Of a stretch of DNA of 64,000 nucleotides, positions 52,030-61,000 are shown piece after piece. The stretch is from Silurus meridionalis (lineage: Eukaryota > Chordata > Actinopteri > Siluriformes > Siluridae): the NCBI RefSeq assembly GCF_014805685.1, contig NC_060892.1:25387560-25451559 (forward strand), given 5' to 3'. How positions within the stretch are numbered: the stretch's first letter is position 1; every line of letters begins with the position of its first letter. The position numbers were made by a program, and so were the translations under genes. Under the pieces are notes generated by a model. That model did not search any database, was not told the origin of the DNA, and was given only the letters and a program-made list of their open reading frames with translations.

Positions 52030-55000
52030 ATATATATGAATAAAGATGATGAACCAAGAACAGGTGCACAAATTAGATAAGGGACCAGTGACAAGACAGA
52101 GGCAGAACCAAAATGAAAACAAAGGCACAAAATAAACATGGAAAAGGAAAAAATGTTCCACTATTTCTACCAGAAGAAGTGTGTGTTTTGGAGTTTGCCT
52201 AGTTGCACGCATAGAATATGAAATTGTTGAAAATGTGCCTGTGGTTAAAAGTGTAGTCTTTAAAAAAAGTAATGGCTGAAGTGTAGCCTATAAGAAAGTA
52301 ATATCTCTGAAACCGAAACTTTTACATGGCTAATATTGTTATGCTTTGTTCAGAGCGCTGAATGATATTTATAACTGCTTAATGAAATGGGCTGTGCAGC
52401 TGCTCAGCATCGGCGTGCTGTCTCACTGTAATTAGCCCCCGCTGTGCCTTTTATACACATTTAAAACTTAAGTAGTGTCCAATCAGCACACAGCAGGCAT
52501 GCGCCCGACTCCGTAACCCTGGCAACAAGAGTTATTGTACCGTTGAGCAGCTGCCAGAGTTGGAGTGTGTCTCTCTTAGCGTAGAAGGGGTTAACTGGCT
52601 CCTGAGTGGTGCATCAGATGGTGAACAGTAAGGAGATGGTGAACAAAAAGTGACTTTTGAAAACACAAATTGTCTTTGAAAATGCAGGTAGAAGCCTTCA
52701 CCTCTAAAATTGTACATTGTCCATCATTATTGCTGATTTTCTCTCTGGATAAATCATTCTACTCCACAGCAGTGACGTGTGTCAGGGCGGACGATGCTCC
52801 TGCAGATATGGCAGAGTGTGTGCGCTGGGCAGGGCCCATGCCCGATGCAGTGCAGCAGTGTGGGGTGGCGTGCAAAGACGACTGCATCTTCAGCTCCTGG
52901 AGTAAATTCTCACAGTGCGACGGCTGTGGAGGCTCACGCACTCGCACTCGTTCACTCATAGGTATCACACACAAACACAGACACAGGTACAGGCACGGGA
53001 ATCCCTATAGGATGTCATGTACAGGATGGATGGATAGATGGGTGAATAGATCGGTAGATGCATTAATATATGTGATGTATAAATGGAATTAATAGACGGA
53101 CAGATGGACAGACAGACGGACGGACGGACGGACGGACGGACAGACGGACAGACAGATAGATGATTATATATGATAAATGTATGGATGGAATTAATTGATG
53201 GAAGGATGGATGGATGGATGGATGGATGGATGGATGAATGGATATGTAGATAGTTGAAAATATACTATGAATGACAGACGGCGGGTGGACGGACGGACAG
53301 ACAGTCAGTGTACAGAAAACATCTCTGTAATGACATCAGTCATATCTCTGTTATGTTCCAGGCCGTAGTAAGAAATGGTGGCGCTGTCAGCAGGAGACGC
53401 TGGTGGAGAAAGAAGCATGTCCCTGCTCTAACTATCATATACAAGGCCATGGACCATGGTCTCCATGCATTCTGCCTGAGCTCCACCAACATGCCGGATA
53501 TCTGTTTACTAAGAGGGGATCACATCTGGTTCAAGGAATCACCCGAACCTGGCGTATACACGGAGAGGGCAAGGAGTGTGGGCACGGGTGGCGCTATAGA
53601 GCCCTGGCATGCCTGGACCATCACGAGCGTCTGGTTAATCCGGCTCTTTGCAACAGCAGCGGTGAGGTTTTACCGAAGTCATATGCGGGATATGTGCACT
53701 CTGGTCCACTAAGAGAAGAAGCTTACGGAGCCTGTCAAAAGTTAGTCTTTTATGATTTTCCAAAACACATTCATGTTCCTTTTGATTCTGTGCAACAAAC
53801 TCGCTAAAAGGCAAGAACTGGACATGAAATTAAACAACTCGATGAAAGTTCTGTGAAGCCTAAATGTGACATGTTTGTCTCTAAGAGAAGAACTTTTATA
53901 AGATGGAGAACATGAGGGAAAATGTTGGCAGACTGCCTCACCCCTGCAGTGAAACATGGAGGTGGATGCTTCATAGTCTGGGGTTGTTTTGGAGAAGGGA
54001 AGCTTGGAGACTTATTTCTGAAAGTGAAAGAAATCTAAAACCATAATGGCAACCACTTCATTCTTCAGCCTCGTGCAATTAGAACCGAATTCATGATACA
54101 ACAAACGTGCAAAAGCGTACATCCAAGATCTGTAATCGAATGTTATCGATGATGGAATGGCCTGCCCAGTCACCACACCTAAATCCTAGTGAACTGCTCT
54201 GGGATGAACTGGATCCTGAGGAATCTCCACCTCACCTTTGGAAACAAACTGTTCGGATTCTGAGGTTGTGTAAAGCTGTTCTTCGTGCTGAGGGGGAATT
54301 TTTCACTGGAATTAAATCCTGTACGTTTCCATATTTGTTTGGTCAAAGGAAATCTTCATAATGTTACATGGCCTAGTTTTTGCAAAGAAACAAAAGGAAC
54401 ATGCATGTGTCTCTCAAAAACCATTGAAGACACGTTGTTTTCACACTTTTGACAGACTCTGCATGCTGCAGCTTTTATTATGGGGGGGAAACAGCAGTTT
54501 GATGTAAATGAAGTCTACCTGATTTACTCCATCATTTTTCTAGCGTTCCAAACAAACAGCGCTAATTTGCATGTGGGATAAATTGCATGTGAAGTTAGTG
54601 TCTGGCCTGTGAAATACAAAGAATAATTAGTGATTCTCATCTGCATCGGTGGGAGGAGGGGAACGATATTAGAGTAATTTGCGTGTATGTGCGTATGTGT
54701 GTCTTTGCCAGACTCCCAGACTTGAAACTCAGGTGTAAAACCAATTACAGGCAATGAAACACATTGGAAAGAAGAAAGAAAAAAACAAGTGTAATTGTTC
54801 CAAATACAGCATTGTGTTCCGTTTTTTTAATATGTGGATATACAGGCTTTTAAATGAGAAACTTTCCATAGCTACAAGAGCAAACCATTTGCAAAACAAA
54901 ATCCTTGACATGTGTTCAACCTGCGTTTGCAGCATCTGAGAGACTAGCGTAGGTGAGAGTTACATCTCCGAACTGTCTGTACCGAGAAACGAATATGCGA

Positions 55001-58000
55001 TACACCGTTTACTCATAACTCACGTCTAATGAAGGCCTAGAGGTACCTGATGGAGCAGTACATAAATGCTTATGGGAAACTTTCTCTTTTTTTTTTTTTT
55101 TTGTTGTGAGAAAGCTCTAAAAATAATTAAATCGATAAAACTGCTTTTTTTTGGGGGGGGAGGGGCACAAGTGCAGAAATGTGATTACTGGGAATAATTC
55201 AGACTCTAGGATTTGTCTGTGCTCGTCAGGTTCTATGCACATACTAATAAGTTACGGTGTTCCAGGTGTTGAAGAGGAAAAATGCGCAGTGCCCTGTCCT
55301 CTCAACTGCAGACTGAGCGAGTGGTCTGCGTGGTCGTCGTGCAGCGCCCCCTGTGGCGGAGGAGTGAAAGTGCGAGCACGATGGTTACGAGAGAAACCGT
55401 TTAACGGAGGACGACCCTGTCCAAAACTGAATGTCAAAAATCAGGTGAGAGTAGCGTCGCTTCCGGTTAAGTTTCGGGCCGGGATATTGTACGAGGTGCT
55501 ATCAAAACGTTTAGAGACTGGCTCTGTTTACGAGAAAGTATTTTATTTATTTACTTTTACACACTATTACCTTTGAAATAGTCCACTTGCACAGCAATAC
55601 AGTGCTCCCAGGGTTCCTGGCACTTCACAAGTCCACAGGAGCCAAATCTAGCAAGTAGGGTGGGTGTGGACGTGAGATCAAGTTGTTTCCTGTAAGAAAC
55701 TGCCCAGTTTCACGAATAAATTTCACATTTGCTGCTTGTTCTAACTTGCTGTCCTTGATGAAATCGTAGATGCACGTCATCAGAGTACCACCGGTCGCAC
55801 TGCTCCCGAAGTCTTTTAGCACACTGACTTATGAAGATCGGCGCTCCCTGTGACTGTGTGTGCAGCCTTGTGCTGCCATCTGTTGGCATGTTACAAAACT
55901 AGTCTCGAAACCTTCTGATACCCACTCGTACACTGGTGATGGTAATGCCACCATTCATTCATCTTATTAACCACTTGATCAGGCTGGTGGTGCACCAGGG
56001 CATTATAACCCCCAGGGAATACTGGTGTACGGTCATGGAATTTGGGCAAATAGAACTTTAGGGCATCACACGGCAACATACACATATTTCGAGTCAACTT
56101 CGTTTTTTGGACAGTTGGAGGAAACCAGAGAACCCAGAGGAAACTCCAAGGAAAACCAGGATGTATTTAAAGCGGCTGTAACTTTGAATAAAAAACAACC
56201 ACATACAAGCGCAACACTAATGTTATTGCAAGTCAACAAAAAAAGCAGCGGATCTTTCATTTCAGTTTTTTTTTTTTTTTTTGCTGTCTGCATTATATAC
56301 TGTTTTAATTTAGTCTTCCCCTGCAGGACCCACCACAGTGCTTTTTAATTGAATCCTTTTCTCCTAAACAAATGCTGCTTAAGTCCTGACTATTTCGTGG
56401 CGCGCCTTGATTTTTCGATGTTGTCGGTTCCTTTACTCAGGGTTTCTGCAGGGGTCTGCAAATTTAACACGTTAGGTCTTAAATCCACGTAACGCTGCCT
56501 CTAGTGCCCACTGAAATGCTCCGTTCTTTCTCTGGTCCAAATATAATTTGCTGTATCACGACTACAAATGAGTCCAACATGCAACAGCCAATCAGCTTTC
56601 TGTTATGAGTTTAGCGATACTTGTCTTAGAAAAAATTTATTTAAGGGATTAGGTATTAATATCGGTCTTAAATCTTATTCTTAATGTTCTTAAAAAGGTC
56701 AAAGAATCTGCAGTTTGACTTTGTAAAACCTGCAGAAACCCTGTTAACTACGCCATTGCATACATTTCAGGTATTGTACGTTCTCAGATGTGTGAATCTC
56801 TAATGTAATTTATGGATAAATGTTTGTGGACACCTGACCAAAGATTCATATGTACTTTTTTTTTGGAACCATGTTCTATCTAATGTCTCTTGTTCTACAT
56901 CAGCATTGATGCGTCTATTTCTGTTAATTACAAAAACTCATCTTAGGGGAAAAGAAATAAAGATATATACAGGAAAAGTTCAGTTATTGGTCCGCTCGCT
57001 GCTCCATGTGTTAAACTCTGTCCTGTCGGTTCTAAAGCGCTTTGGTGTTTAAGCAGGTCTGAATAAGTTAGCGAATAAGAAGGACTTCTCACCCCCCCAG
57101 CATGTCCTTTTTTCTGTCTTTTCTGTTTGTATGCTGTGGCTTTACTGCCCTTTCAGCATCGCTCCATCGGGGGCAGGTGGAACTGCATTAATGTTTTATT
57201 ACAACCAGGAGACATTTTTCCCCCGGCTCAGTTTCACTCTTATAAATAAACCCTTAAACTGCTGACCCGGGGGTCGTCGAGTAAGGAGTTCAAAATGGTC
57301 ATTAACAAAAGCTTTCACTGCTTCTCTCTTTCGCTCTCTCTCTCTCTTTCTTATTCTCTTCTTTTTTCCTTCTTCTCGGACTGCTTCTGCGGACATCTAC
57401 AAAGGCTCAGGTCGGTGATTGTACTCAGAAATGTCCGTAAATAAATTTTTAAAAAGGCACTATCTTTTTTTTCGGTGTGATGAATCATGTATTTCTTCTT
57501 TCCAAGGTGTCTGAGGTTGTGCCTTGTTACTCCGAGTGCAATCAGTACATATGGGAAGCTGAACCGTGGTCCATGTGTGTCGTGGGGATCACGAGCCCAA
57601 CCCGGCCGTCGTGTGGGGAGGGCGTCCAGACCCGTAAAATCAGGTAAAAAAAAACACATCATCGCCGTACCTCCCTTTTTTTATCATGGACTGTCATCAC
57701 CGATGCTCAAAGTGTTCCCATTGGAGTGCTTGGGCTACGGCGGGACTCATCAGTGAGGTATTCGGCGTGTGCTATGACATTGAAAATTACTTTCTTATCC
57801 ACTGCTGGTACCTTCTACCTGATTGAAATTCAGCTCTTTAAATATAAAAAAAAAGACTGGAGACATCCTGTCCATGTCCTATGAATAGATCAGCTCATAA
57901 ATCTGAGTTCAAAAGGGAGAACAGGATATAACACTGACAAATAGATTGATGAGGACAAAAAAAAAATTCCATTTTTCAAAAAGGACTGATGATGCAGCCG

Positions 58001-61000
58001 GGCTGAGACGTCTACGACACTCGTTTAGCATGTGCGCTATAACACGCGATAACTGAGGGTGATTAGAATCGAGCGGGACGCCCGAGCATTACATTTATTA
58101 GCATTTATATGCATTTATAAACTCACCATTATGTTCAATGAGAACACCAGTATTTTGTGGTCTTCTTTTTTACTGTCTGGTCAGAAGTATAATGAGTGTT
58201 TCATTGCATGATGGAATCGATAGGTGCGTGAGGAAGGAAGAGGACAGGCGCAGCGGCATGAACGACACTTTGTGTAGCCGGGATGATCGGCCAATCGCAG
58301 TTCAATCCTGCCTCGTTCCCTGCCCTGGACAATGTGTCACGTCAGAATGGAGCTCGTGGAGCGAATGCTCTATGGTGAGTGTCCAGTGGACACGTCGAAA
58401 TGAGACGTCGTACTGTGTGTAGTACTGTGTAAGGGATAAATAACATGAATTTGAAATAAAATACATTTTTATATGACATTTTTTCTATGTATTCAGTGCA
58501 ATTCTATGTTAATTTTGTATATAATATACAGTATAACTTTTTGAATTCTGTTTTCTTCCTGGATTCTATTTTTATTCTTTACATATTGTTATTATTTTTT
58601 TTATATTTATTTAATTTTATATCAGGGACCAGGGGTTTAGAAACATTTCACTGCATGTCGTACCATCCTTAGTTCATGTATTTGAAAATTGATCATTGTT
58701 ATTTGATCGAAATATCCAAATTTTTTAATTTTTTACTTCAGTGAAGATATTGAGCAGGTTCACACTTTAAACCTGGAGGGGGACAAAATAAAAAGCAAAA
58801 AAAATAAAAAAAGCATGGAAAACCAAAACAGTATAAAGAGCTGACAGATGTTCTTTGGTTCAAGCACTGGTATCGCCAAGCTGCCCTCCTTGGGGCCCCT
58901 GAGCAAGGCCCTTAACTCTTATATCATGGCTGCCCCTGCGCTCTGACCCCAGATTCCAAACATCACTGGGATGTGTGAAGAAAGAATTTCACTGTGTTGA
59001 GTTTAAGGTTGAGAATAAATTCTGGTGCATAACATTGAATATTCTATAAAGACAAATATTCATGTGTGTGTGTGTTCAGGGATGCAATGAGAAGGAATTA
59101 AGATGGAGGAGTAAAACAATAGTAAGGATGCCAGGAAAAGGACACACCTGCCCCGAGCTGAATCAGACCCAGACCTGTGCCAACACTTCCTGTCTCTCGT
59201 ACTCCTACGCTTATTCAGGTACTCATACACACCTGCATTACACACCGACCAGGCACGTCTTTATGGCCACCAATCGGGCAGAACAATCATAATTTGTCAA
59301 ATCCTTACGCTCGCCCATTTTCCCTGCATCAACTTCGAGGACGAAATGTGCTGCTAATAAATAAATCCCACCCGCTGACATGTGCCATGATGAAGAGATC
59401 ATCCGTGTGATTCACTGCACCGCTCAGAATGTTATAATGTCATAATGTCCCATATCATGATGCCGTTCGTATTATATCTGTGTGTGATACACAGACTGGA
59501 GCAGCTGTCGTCTCAGTGACAACGCAGTGTGTGGCCAAGGAACGAAGACGCGCTTGCTGAACTGCGTCGACAGCGACGGGAAGCTCGTTGAACTCGGCAT
59601 GTGTAAAGAGGTGATTAAGACGCTACCGTATATTATTATATACCATTTCGTTTTATTCTTCAACATTGATACGATTTCTATCTGTGGTCCAACACCAGTG
59701 GGGACCTTCACGAGGAAAGCTGTCCGCTCCGTGTGAAGTGAGCTGCCCTGTCGACTGTCTGCTCTCCGACTGGTCGCTCTGGTCCCAGTGCTCACACACC
59801 TGTGGAGCGCAAAGTATGGCACTCCGCCCCAGGTCCATGAATGCTAAGCGCATAAATACTGCTAGTGCTCCTGGAAATGTCATGTTGTGTGTGTGTTTAT
59901 TCAGGCCAGATGACACGCTCCAGATTAGTCCTACATCAGGCAGGGGAAGGTGGAAGGCCTTGTCCTTCTCAACTCTCTCAAACCAAACCATGTCCCATTA
60001 GACCCTGCTACAGCTGGACACTGGGAGACTGGAACTCTTGCAAAGTGGAGGTACTAAAGCAATTCCTGTTCACACACACACACAGGCCACTTTATTGGGA
60101 ACTCCTATAAGCCTATGATTTTAAATACATCATGAACCTGCCAGAATGTGTGTGTGTCTGTGTTTAGGGTGCGGAGTGTGGTGACGGGATGAGGGAGAGG
60201 AATGTGTCTTGTGTGGTGCACTGGGGTTCCCTCTCCGCTCCTCCTTTTCCCAAAGCAGTAACTGAGGAGCAGTGTGTGGAGAACGGACTACACAAAGCCA
60301 CCGAGGCAGAGCGCCGGCATCTCTGTTACGTCCCCTGCCCAGGTCTCAAACACACCTACACTCCTCACACGGTCTCCATATGAGGTACAGCTGAATTAGC
60401 TCTCCAGTATGTATTTAACCTCCACTCTCCTGGGAAGATGTTCCACTAGATTCTGTGCTCATTCAGACACAAGAGTCAGGTACTGATGTAGGTGAGGTGA
60501 GGAGGCCTGGGGTGCATGTCAGTGTTCACATTCATCCCAAAGGCGTTTAATAGTGTTGGAGCTCAATAGCAAGAGATCTTCCACTCCAACCCATGCAAAG
60601 CATATCTTCTACATGCTGACACTATCTATGGTAAAGCATAGAAGAGACCATCATACTCCATGCTTGGGGGGTACAGATATAGACTTGGAAGTCCAATGGG
60701 ACTAAACTAACTGAATTTATTTGATGAAGCTTTTATTTGACTGGAATCACTTTCCTTGCTTTTCACATCGCATCAGGAGATTGTCACTTGACCGATTGGT
60801 CACCGTGGAGTGTGTGCCAGCTGCTGTGTCTGGACGGACGGAGCTTCGAGACGTGGGGGCACCAGGCTCGATCCAGAGCGGTGATCATCCAGGTCCCTGA
60901 GAACAAGGCTTCCTGCCCGAGCCAGGTCTACGAAACACGACCGTGCCAACGTGAGTGATTAGATGCAGGTGGAAGCCGTCTAATAGGCTGCTCGTGGATG

